A DNA stretch of 64,000 bases, taken from contig BLAL01000184.1 of assembly GCA_015698045.1 (NCBI GenBank), positions 1 to 64,000 on the forward strand, in the 5' to 3' direction. The notes beneath the pieces are model-generated. The model had not been told where the DNA came from. It saw only the letters and a program-made list of their open reading frames with translations, and made no database searches. Of this stretch, positions 8,687 through 16,959 are shown in pieces; the first letter of the stretch is position 1; each line of letters opens with the position of its first letter. The position numbers and the translations under genes are program-made. The DNA comes from Rhizophagus clarus (Eukaryota > Glomeromycota > Glomeromycetes > Glomerales > Glomeraceae).

Positions 8687-10513
8687 TTATACGGTCCATA
8701 CCACTTGGTTGGCATTTTTTACATGACACTCTCCTTCTTTTTCGAATTTTAGAGCTTTTAGAGTCTTAAATGCATCTTTAGCACAGGCTATAAGAGGAGA
8801 AGAGTTAACGTCTTCTTCTAGAATGAACCCATCAGTATGAATACGTCTGACTTTATCCACATAGGGTTGTACCATTTCAGAAATAAACTTTCGACCATGT
8901 GCTAGAAGGAATGGAGCAATTCTAGGGTATTCACCTTTAAAGGGATTACCTGGATTCGTAAACTGGAATCTCCACTGCTCTTCTCCTATTGGTACAATCG
9001 AGTCTAATACCTCACCATCTGGAAAGTCAAAAGATTTACTCGATGTTGTAAGAGTCTTGTATGTTTTCTTTCTTTGGCAAAGTGCACCCCATAGTGTATT
9101 AAGAATTCTTTTAGCTACTTGGCTAGCTATACCACCCTGATTCTTAATTTTTAAGAGAAAATCTACATACTCTCCAAAGATTACACTGCCTCGAATTCGA
9201 GTTTCTTTTTCATAAATAAGAGCATTAGAGACTCCATCCTGAATTAATGTAACTTGGAGACCAAGAGCTTTGGCACGTGTAAGATCAATATGAGTATATA
9301 CATTATGATAATTATATCGAAATAGTGGGGTATCTCTCTTTTCAATACTTGCACGAAATATTCCAAAATGGCTATATCCTCGATGGTTAGTAAAGTCTTT
9401 TAAAATCTGAAACTTACCTTTACCGATAGGAAAGTTTAAAGCTGATTGCTGAATACTAGGATAAAGACTTGTTTTATCGTAACTTCTTCCATATCCTTTC
9501 CAGTTATTTTGTGCCCAGATAATTCCTCCCAACATTGCTTTACTTATCCATTGTGCTTCAAGCGCATCAAGAGGTTCATTAGCAGGAATACCTACACTTA
9601 ATTTTTCGAATAACCATAAAGCCGTTTTCTTTATGTTCCAATCAAGTAATGATATATCAATTGGGATGCCTAGCTTTTTCGTCTCCTGTAAAAAGGCATC
9701 TCGTTCAGCATTAATTCTGATATATGCCTTTTCCAATGATTCTTGACGTTTAGCTGAAACAAAGGAGTAGTTTTTGCTAAACTTAAGTTTTTGAAATTGC
9801 TGGACGGTAATAGATTTGTTAACCATTTCAACTATATCATTTACTTCATTCTCCCAATAAGTTATAGGCTTTTTTGGCCTTTTACATTCAAAGCTGGGAT
9901 GTTTTCTATCTGGATTGGGTAGGAGAGAATAGTGTCCATTAGTAAGAGTAAGGGTTATTCTTCTTTGTGCTGGACTCTTAGAGATATAGGTATGATCACC
10001 TACAACATTGATAGCAATACTTCGAGCTAATCGTTCTATTTTTTCAATACAGACAATTGGAATAGGATCATCTCGTGCCAAATTTAGATAATCTTTAATA
10101 TACTCAGGCTTTTCAATAGCTTGAGGCATATTCGAATAAGAGCCATAAGCCATTTTTAAGCACTGATAAAGACAATCATTTGTATCGCCACATCCACCTG
10201 ATATTGCTGGTGCATCCCTCATATAGATGATAAAGTTATCAAATCGCTCTGGATCACCCCCGTCAGGTGGCATTTGGCTCTCATCATAGTGATCAAGTAA
10301 GGAGAAAAGATTAGCGTCTTCTCCATTTGTAGTCCATTGATCAGGCTTCCAATTCTCATAAGGAAGTAAGATTTGAAACTGTTTGCCTGGATATCGGGCT
10401 TTAAGTTTTTGATCAAGATTTGCAATTCTTTTTCTAGAGAACTGTCGGCCACTAAACTTAACTTCTATAATATCTGGCCTATTTGGTAAATGACGAACTA
10501 GTCTTGAAAACAT
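8687..10513 (-). CDS. Family B DNA polymerase, exonuclease-less, with OTU-like N-terminal region
   Basis: A 608-residue protein. Polymerase motif A is SYDKTSLYPSI (about residues 345-355), motif B is KRILNTLWGALCQ, and motif C is RIHTDGF near the end, with H replacing the usual first D of DTD. No ExoI-III motifs are recognisable between residue 210 and motif A, unlike typical 1,000-residue viral PolBs. Residues 105-200 contain NDCLYQCL and later LTNGHYSLL, the Cys and His positions of OTU-type cysteine proteases, in a layout typical of that fold. The protein would copy the element, possibly by protein priming, though no terminal protein was seen. It sits between the helicase and small virus-like genes on the same strand. 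Confidence 0.75.
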   Translation of the reverse strand: MFSRLVRHLPNRPDIIEVKFSGRQFSRKRIANLDQKLKARYPGKQFQILLPYENWKPDQWTTNGEDANLFSLLDHYDESQMPPDGGDPERFDNFIIYMRDAPAISGGCGDTNDCLYQCLKMAYGSYSNMPQAIEKPEYIKDYLNLARDDPIPIVCIEKIERLARSIAINVVGDHTYISKSPAQRRITLTLTNGHYSLLPNPDRKHPSFECKRPKKPITYWENEVNDIVEMVNKSITVQQFQKLKFSKNYSFVSAKRQESLEKAYIRINAERDAFLQETKKLGIPIDISLLDWNIKKTALWLFEKLSVGIPANEPLDALEAQWISKAMLGGIIWAQNNWKGYGRSYDKTSLYPSIQQSALNFPIGKGKFQILKDFTNHRGYSHFGIFRASIEKRDTPLFRYNYHNVYTHIDLTRAKALGLQVTLIQDGVSNALIYEKETRIRGSVIFGEYVDFLLKIKNQGGIASQVAKRILNTLWGALCQRKKTYKTLTTSSKSFDFPDGEVLDSIVPIGEEQWRFQFTNPGNPFKGEYPRIAPFLLAHGRKFISEMVQPYVDKVRRIHTDGFILEEDVNSSPLIACAKDAFKTLKALKFEKEGECHVKNANQVVWTV

Positions 10514-10588
10514 TTCTTTGAAATATATAGTATTTATTTAATTACTAATTTTTTGTTAATATATTTGAAAAAATAAAATAACTAGCTC

Positions 10589-12910
10589 TTATAATTGATT
10601 AATATCATCAAATAAGCCATCATCAGATAAGCCATCATTATAATCTGATTCGTATTCCTCACCATTGGCCTCCATACATTCACGTTCATTTATTGTGCTA
10701 TGGCATTCTATTATCTGTGGTTGTAATTTTGCAACTTTATAGCCAGAAGGAGGTTCTACAAATACGGTTTCCTTATTCTCAATGTATTTTCTTAGATAGT
10801 CAGCAAGTTCTACGCATTTTATGTGCCTATTCACCTCATCATTATATTTGATCCATTCTTTTAGCTTATCTATGGCATCACCAAATTTGACGAGATACAG
10901 ATTATCTCTTCTTGCAATTTTATCAAATTCTTCCAATTCGGCTAAGAGTAATTCCCAGTCATATTGATCATCTTCGTAATATTTAGCCCAACATTCTTTG
11001 GCTGTAGAATATAGCTCATTTATCATTTCATCACGAGAATTCTTGTACCAGGGCTTTATGTGGTCATATTTATGTCTATCTATCCATTCCCAATATTTGG
11101 TGGTATTTATTTTAGGCATGGGATCTGGATCAACTTTTTGAACTAACTTTGATACTTCTTGTGATATAGATGGTTCGATTGGTTTAGAAGAACCAGGTAT
11201 TCCGTATGGTTCTGGCTCTATCTCTGGTTCTTCCTTTACCTCTGGTTCTTGCTTTGGTTTAGCTGAAGCCGATATGAGATTATCTAGTTCCATTAAATAA
11301 CCATCTATTAGGTTTTCAAATTCTGAAGCAGTGGGATCTGATGATACTTCTACCTTTAGATGCGCTGGCTTTGGAGGAACCGGTGGTGAACTTTTCTTTT
11401 GCTTATTTGGTATATCAGCTCCAATTTGTGTTAAGAACTGATCGAGAGCTTTGGGGTCAGATATAGATTTTTTAGGAATATCAATATCCTCGATATCAAT
11501 CTCATCAGTTTCATGAATCCAGTTATTGCTAAGATATTTCTTGTATAAAGTTTCTCTAGATATATTGTAAACTCTAGTACGGTTTTTATCTATATAAATT
11601 CGTTCACTTGTTATATTTAACTCATTAGATAATGTTCTTGCAACCACAACTTTAGATAATGGTGTAATTCTTCTATTTTCACAGTAACTCGTATAGGTGG
11701 CGTATAATATGTGAACTGGTAAGGATGTAGTAGTATAATCAGCCTTTGCTATATACGTCTCCTTTATAAATTGAAACAAAGGTGGAAGAGTAGATACGAT
11801 ATGCTCTTGCTTAGATGCAGTCATAGGAGGTGGGTTGCCATTAAAATCTGGATATTTATCGGCAATAGCTTTAAAGTAAGCATAAAAGGCCTCACCCACT
11901 CCTGGATATTTCATTGCATCACCTAACCGTTTGAAATATTGCAAATCTCCTTTTCGAGCAGGTGAGATATCTAGGAAAACTGTTCGTCTATCATCATTCT
12001 CAACTCTAAGAGCATTTTCATTAGTGAGAACGATAGTAGACATAAAGTTTTTATATTGGGTAGGTGTTTTATATTTTTCATGAATTTCAATAGTATCGCT
12101 AGTAACTTTATCTTTAAGAGCGCGATATAATGAATTCCATTGGCTTTTTTCTGTTGGCATTTCTTCAAGTAAAAGGAGTACTTTACCTAATAATTGCCCG
12201 TTAAAACTACCCAAAATTGTTTCAGGATCGCTCGTCTTATAGACTAGCTGAGTACCTAAAACATAACGCTGGATAAAATCAGTTATAATACCTTTACCCC
12301 AGCCTTGACCTGATTTAAGATAAAGAATCGAATACATTTTTCTACCAGTAGCCATACCAGCAAACCATTTGATAATGTATTCAGTTACATTCCAATCTCC
12401 TGAACACCAGACATCCCGAATATGAGTAAATATGATTTTAACTGCCTGATGAATATTGGCTGAAAAGTCTGTTAAAGGACGTAATTGGTGTAAGAACCCT
12501 GGGAAAATATTAAGATAGAGTTGACCTTGAATTTTATAAATACGTTGCTTTACAGGATCACAAGTTGCTACACATGTTGAAGAATTATCATATATAAACC
12601 ATTTGGCAATATTAAATTCTGTCTTTGTTGGTAGCTGTTCAGGATTGGATGGCTTAAAGAAGGTTTTAGTTATAGGACGAATAAGCATACTAATATTTTT
12701 CATGGGAATATGCTCAAAATTCTTAATATCAGGTCGCCACATAAATACACCATGTGGATTGGAACAGAGAATGAAGTAACTGCAAATATATCGCTTTGCT
12801 TTTGTAATGTCATCTAAACTGTTTGCCTCTCTGATAAGCCGTTTTAGTATATCAATACTGTATGCTTCTTTAGATTCACCGAATTTTGAGATTACTACTT
12901 GGTTACTCAT
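10589..12910 (-). CDS. Superfamily 3 (D5-like) primase-helicase
   Basis: A 773-residue protein. The SF3 core spans about residues 165-330: Walker A SGQGWGKG, Walker B VLLLLEEMP, and motif C STIVLTNEN with the sensor Asn. An Arg-rich DDRRTVFLDIS follows. This is the DUF5906/pox D5-type NTPase used as replicative helicase by Polinton-like and large DNA viruses. The C-terminal 260 residues are proline/glutamate-rich then helical, with an acidic end (YNDGLSDDGLFDD). The N-terminal 150 residues lack an obvious AEP primase triad. It is the outermost gene, starting about 50 bp inside the right inverted repeat, and heads the minus-strand replication cluster. Confidence 0.8.
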   Translation of the reverse strand: MSNQVVISKFGESKEAYSIDILKRLIREANSLDDITKAKRYICSYFILCSNPHGVFMWRPDIKNFEHIPMKNISMLIRPITKTFFKPSNPEQLPTKTEFNIAKWFIYDNSSTCVATCDPVKQRIYKIQGQLYLNIFPGFLHQLRPLTDFSANIHQAVKIIFTHIRDVWCSGDWNVTEYIIKWFAGMATGRKMYSILYLKSGQGWGKGIITDFIQRYVLGTQLVYKTSDPETILGSFNGQLLGKVLLLLEEMPTEKSQWNSLYRALKDKVTSDTIEIHEKYKTPTQYKNFMSTIVLTNENALRVENDDRRTVFLDISPARKGDLQYFKRLGDAMKYPGVGEAFYAYFKAIADKYPDFNGNPPPMTASKQEHIVSTLPPLFQFIKETYIAKADYTTTSLPVHILYATYTSYCENRRITPLSKVVVARTLSNELNITSERIYIDKNRTRVYNISRETLYKKYLSNNWIHETDEIDIEDIDIPKKSISDPKALDQFLTQIGADIPNKQKKSSPPVPPKPAHLKVEVSSDPTASEFENLIDGYLMELDNLISASAKPKQEPEVKEEPEIEPEPYGIPGSSKPIEPSISQEVSKLVQKVDPDPMPKINTTKYWEWIDRHKYDHIKPWYKNSRDEMINELYSTAKECWAKYYEDDQYDWELLLAELEEFDKIARRDNLYLVKFGDAIDKLKEWIKYNDEVNRHIKCVELADYLRKYIENKETVFVEPPSGYKVAKLQPQIIECHSTINERECMEANGEEYESDYNDGLSDDGLFDDINQL

Positions 12911-12917
12911 TGTTAGT

Positions 12918-12931
12918 TAGATACTTTAGTA
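12918..12931 (-). promoter_or_regulatory. Candidate element promoter box TACTAAAGTATCTA
   Basis: Just upstream of the helicase ATG on the minus strand, and nearly identical to the box before the gene starting at 7943. It lies between the start codon and the right inverted repeat. Role inferred from position and sharing only. Confidence 0.3.
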
Positions 12932-12939
12932 GAAGTTTT

Positions 12940-13020
12940 GTTTAATTTATTTTTTTTTTGATACCTATATATCGACTATGTTTAATTACAAATTTTTTCA
13001 GTATATTTGTCTCTTGGGGG
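12940..13020 (-). repeat. Right arm of inverted repeat bounding the Polinton-like block
   Basis: GATACCTATATATCGACT, preceded by a T-run and TTTAATT and followed by an AATTACAAATTTTTT stretch, mirrors position 1,868-1,930. A GGGGG tract ends the similar zone near 13,015, matched by CCCCC at 1,868, but about 20 extra bases separate it here. Beyond this point no element coding is seen. Confidence 0.6.
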
Positions 13021-15050
13021 TTGATACATTTAGGTACGAACAGATTGATGACTGGTATAGGTATCTAGTATGAGGACTGATGATTAATCACCAATGAATA
13101 GTACAGATAGATGGGTACTGATGACTAATATGAGGATGGTATGGGGGGTATATATAGGGGATCATACTAGGTGATAGGGTTTTTTTTTTGCATATCTACT
13201 TGGACTTTAAAGTGTGTCTGAGCTCGTTCCTGAAAATGGGACAGATTGGGCCAGATGGGACACATTTTATACCCGAATTTCAAAAGTTTTTTCTGGGAAA
13301 GGTGATCTGATTTTTTTTTTTATATTCATCTGTCCTACTGTCCCATCTGTCCTATACTCTCCTTTCTTATTCGTTTTCTTGTTCTTTCCTTTGTTAGATT
13401 AGTAATTTGAGTAGTTATATATGGGACAGATGGTAGGACAGATGGGGTATTTTTTGGGACAGATGGGGGTATGGTATGGAAATGGTATTTATCCATGGTA
13501 TTGTTAGAGACGCGCCGTAAAGGCGCTGGAGCCTAACTGGAAGGGGATCTGGTAGGGTTTCACCACGGAGGGGGGATGTATAGGGGCTTTAGCCTCCGCT
13601 GGGCTTAGCCCGACACCGATGACCGTATATTACTTACAATCTGTCGAGGTGTGACGGCCTACCCCTTACATTAAAACCATTCAGCGCGAAGCATTGAATA
13701 GCGCACTTGCCTTATAGAGCCCTAATGATATCAACACAAAGAAATTAAAATTATAAAATCTGGCAAAATTTGAAAGAAGTTTGCGGAGGTTGATGACGAG
13801 GATCATAAGAAATGGAACGTTTTAAAGAAAGAAAGGCTCGCTTTAGATTAACCAGTTCACGACATTCTCTTTTATTGGGACGAAGACAGTTGAGTGATAC
13901 GTTTAACACGACCTATAATAACAAAGAAAGGAAAATAAAAGGGTCATCCAGGAGTACTAGATGAGCAAGTATAAACGTCACAATATTCAACAACCGCGTA
14001 CAAGTGTTTCGTAGGATCCTTTCAGGACTGGATGATAATAACCATCCTGAGCGTAAGACATTTATCTTTACAACGCGTCCGCAGTCACCCTTTAGAAATC
14101 AACTCAAGCAGCTATGACCAAATATGAACCACACTCACCTTTAGCAATATCCAAATAAACGTTGGCTTCTTTAACTTTTGTCTGAAACAGAGGGTAGATT
14201 TACGGCGAGAAGTAAAGGAACGTCTACAAGCCATGATTATTGAAGTCTGTAAAAAATATATAAATAAATAAAGGATGTAAAAGTTAGGAGGTGACATCTG
14301 GTTCGCATTCCATGTGACCCCAAGCCAACTATTCCTTGAACCCCACAGACTCCTAACTATCTTGTAAGCAGTATCATTAAAACTATGAAGCAATACTGGT
14401 ATATCGTGTATATTAGATTATTGGAATATTTAAGACAGTTTATCTTTAGTTAGACCGTAATCTTTATAATACGTGCAGTGACCAGCGTAAACTCAGGGAG
14501 CGCGTGCTTACCTTTAACAAAGATATACAAGAAGGATATGAAAGCAATAGAGAGCGGAAAAAGAGTAAGAGAGTTATGGAAAAAATAGAAATAATATTTG
14601 AAGAAAAATATTTGTTAAAAGAGAGAAAAGAAGTTATTTTATATTTTTAAGATAAAACGCGACAAAAATTCGGGATATTTCATGATAATCTTAAGGAAAA
14701 TAACTTAATTGGTGATCAACAATGTGTTTGAAAACTAAATTGATATTAGTATAACATGACTAGTACAGTACATGACGGTTCCAAACTGGAATAAATATAT
14801 CAAGTTGACTGTAATGTTGAATTTCAAACTGTAATTTAAATGATTTATAAAAAATTTCTTTTGAAGAACATTATCGATTTCTGTAAATTTCTTTTTCCAT
14901 TCAAAAAGCCATCGAAAAGTTTATTTATATGAATTATAAAATATTATATCAAATGAAAATATCAAACCATTTAAAAACTTACTTATATAATAAAGCAATA
15001 AATAGTTTATTTATATTCATATTATATATATATTTTTTTATAATTGATTA
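13021..15050. other. No confident gene; GGGACAGATGG inverted repeats and unassigned sequence
   Basis: Between 13,235 and 13,465 the motif GGGACAGATGG and its complement recur at least six times in both orientations, forming a potential stem around a T-rich centre. 13,500-13,700 is locally GC-richer with short hairpins (GCGCCGTAAAGGCGC; GGGCTTTAGCC). 13,700-14,520 may be decayed coding DNA, but no frame stays open long enough to assign. 14,520-15,050 is AT-rich. I found no tRNA A/B boxes or recognisable rRNA. Confidence 0.5.
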
Positions 15051-15054
15051 ATTA

Positions 15055-15200
15055 TAATACTAGCTCAAAAATATTTGCCCTGGCCAATTTTAAAATATAT
15101 TTGTTAGCACAAATACGTCCAGCTTCTAATGCCTCGCTAGAAAGCTGTTGATGTTCATCAGAAAGCAAATGGATACAAAAAGGAAATTCATCTACATTTG
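15055..15200 (-). pseudogene. Ribosomal protein uL16 (RPL10) fragment
   Basis: The minus strand encodes [17 protein letters not shown] then [19 protein letters not shown]. This is a near match to the eukaryotic uL16 segment around residues 40-80 ([33 protein letters not shown]). Similarity stops abruptly on both sides, and neither start nor rest of the gene is present. It is therefore a captured or retained exon fragment, not a working ribosomal gene. It sits downstream of the SANT-like gene on the same strand within transposon-rich DNA, so capture by a mobile element is plausible. Confidence 0.75.
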
Positions 15201-15219
15201 AAAAAAAAAAATTTGTAAT

Positions 15220-15314
15220 AAAATTTTGAATAATTGAATTTATATACACACATTGTTGTTATCAATTAAAATTTTGAATAATTGAATTTATATACACACA
15301 TTGTTGTTATCAAT
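15220..15314. repeat. 47-bp direct duplication
   Basis: AATTTTGAATAATTGAATTT and the following TATATACACACATTG... segment are present twice in tandem (about 15,221-15,267 and 15,268-15,314). The second copy runs into the stop codon of the SANT-like gene. Confidence 0.8.
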
Positions 15315-15974
15315 CTATGTTGATAATGTTGGGTGGTGAAGAAGGAGGTGGTAGTGAAGAAGGAGGTGGTGGTGAAGAAGGAGGTGGTGGTGGTGGTGGC
15401 GAAGTTAGATTGATAATATTAGGTGGTGAATAAGGAGGAGGTGGTGGTGGCGGCGATGAGGGAGGAGAATAATTTAAGGGAGTTGTCGCCTGGGACGTCG
15501 CTCTCGACCTTTCGTTAATATCGTGAATTATATCATAATTCGTTCCTAATAATAAAGAACAATTAATTAATAAAATTTAAATATAAAATATTTAATATTT
15601 ATATTTGTGATATTTACTTGGTTTTTCCCAGAAATGTTCTTTAAATTCTTCGAAAAACATTTCTCCTAACATCGTTTTCTTACCCTTGGGATCGCCATCT
15701 ACATATTTTTTCATTTTCTGATAAAATCATGTCATGTTTAGTATTTATATTAGTGATACGAAATATTTTATTTATATACCTTATAAGCACGCACTAATCC
15801 GTAGAATTTTTCTTTACACTTTTTTCCTGAATAATCTGTTCCAAATTTAATATTTATTTCACTCGCAAGAGTTTTCCAGTAATTGTATCTCATGTTATTA
15901 TTTAATTGATGATAATTTTCATTTTCACTTTTTCTTTTTTCAATTAAGTAATTTAACTGATCTTTGGACCACAT
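15310..15974 (-). CDS. SANT/Myb-like (trihelix) DNA-binding protein with proline-rich tail
   Basis: Three exons (15974-15780, 15717-15618, 15545-15310) joined at GT/AG sites keep frame and give about 176 residues. The N-terminus MWSKDQLNYLIEKRK, then NYWKTLASEIN and GKKCKEKFYGLVRAYK, is a single Myb/SANT-like helix set of the type found in transposon-associated proteins. The middle contains KKTMLGEMFFEEFKEHF. The last exon encodes runs of Pro and Ser (SPPPPPPPSSPPPP) from a purine-strand G-rich tract. It probably binds DNA. Its closeness to the tnp2 transposase suggests it may belong to the same element, but ownership is inferred. Confidence 0.6.
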
Positions 15975-16412
15975 TGTAGAAAAGATAAAAAACTCGTAAA
16001 AAAACAATTGTTAGGTTGATAAAATTTGTTATCCTTTTAGAATAGAAAAGATAAAAAATCTCGTAAAAAACAATTGTTAGGTTGATAAAATTTGTTATCC
16101 TTTTATAAGAATTTGATCGAATTTATTACTGGTCTATATCATTTCTTCGTTGTATTCATTAATTTGTCCTATTCTTTTGCGATTTAATCATATGAATCAT
16201 TAAAGTCTAATAAATTACTACACCTACAACCTTACTATATTCGTTATAATAAACAAAAGGATGGAATGACATAATACTTTGGAGACATTATTCGTTTTGT
16301 GATTTAATCATATGAATCATTAGTCTTAAAATAAATTACTACGCCTACAACCTTACTTTATTCGTTATAATAAACAAAAGGATGGAATGACATAATACTT
16401 TGGAGACAATGT
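15965..16412. repeat. Two sets of direct tandem duplications (about 66 bp and 120 bp)
   Basis: GAAAAGATAAAAAACTCGTAAAAAAACAATTG-type units are doubled at 15,970-16,105. A unit including ATTTAATCATATGAATCATTA and GATGGAATGACATAATACTT is doubled at about 16,180-16,405 with few differences. They lie between the SANT-like gene and the tnp2 gene, where subterminal repeats of an element would be expected. Confidence 0.75.
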
Positions 16413-16464
16413 TACATCAAAAATTCCCTATTAATTGTAACACGATTTAATATAATGAAATAAC

Positions 16465-16555
16465 TAGACATGTCGCGGGCTTGTCGCGGTTGTATCGCGG
16501 TAAACTATTAATAAAAAAATGAGTTATATCGTGGGTGTGTCGCGGGTGGGTCAGT
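16465..16555. repeat. Clustered TGTCGCGG repeats
   Basis: TGTCGCGGG, TGTCGCGG, TATCGCGG, ATCGTGGG and TGTCGCGGG occur within 90 bp of otherwise AT-rich DNA. Short clustered repeats like this are typical subterminal transposase-binding sites; they lie beside a hAT tail fragment. Confidence 0.5.
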
Positions 16556-16662
16556 TGAAGGCTTATATTCGAAGATTTTAATGTGAAAACTTATTACAAA
16601 TAATACAATATTACAATATCAATTATTCTGAGTTACGACAACTTTAAATAAATAAAATTTAT

Positions 16663-16800
16663 TCGTTTTCATATACATTAATGAATTCGTTCAACAAGTC
16701 CTCTACATCTTAGTCGAAATTTCCTCTCTCTCCCTCACTTTCATCATTATTAATATTATTTTTCGTAATCGTCATTTTCAGAATCGTCATCCATTATATA
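16663..16800 (-). pseudogene. hAT transposase C-terminal tail fragment
   Basis: The minus strand reads an acidic Asp/Asn/Glu stretch, then GNFD, an in-frame stop, and DVEDLLNEFINVYENE. The complete hAT transposase at 24726-27017 ends with GNFDYNVEDLLNEFINVDD, so this is a remnant of a related hAT. Only about 40 codons survive. It lies directly 3' of the tnp2 gene and beside the TGTCGCGG repeats. Confidence 0.65.
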
Positions 16801-16959
16801 AAAAGGTTTCGGTTTTCGCCATTAGATTTCGTCACAATTTTCCTATCAAATGATCAAATTGTACTATGTTTCACCACATTTTATCGTCCTAATCACATTT
16901 TATTAAAACAAGTTTGAAATTTTTTACACCGTTACGTAATTTGCATGGCTGCATTTTAT

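Noticed and set aside
13500-13700. GC-richer patch considered as an rRNA or tRNA gene
   Set aside because: No tRNA internal promoter boxes or cloverleaf, and no conserved rRNA segments recognised.
14112-14393. 93-residue minus-strand frame
   Set aside because: Composition mixes unrelated segments and no family was recognised; probably chance within decayed sequence.
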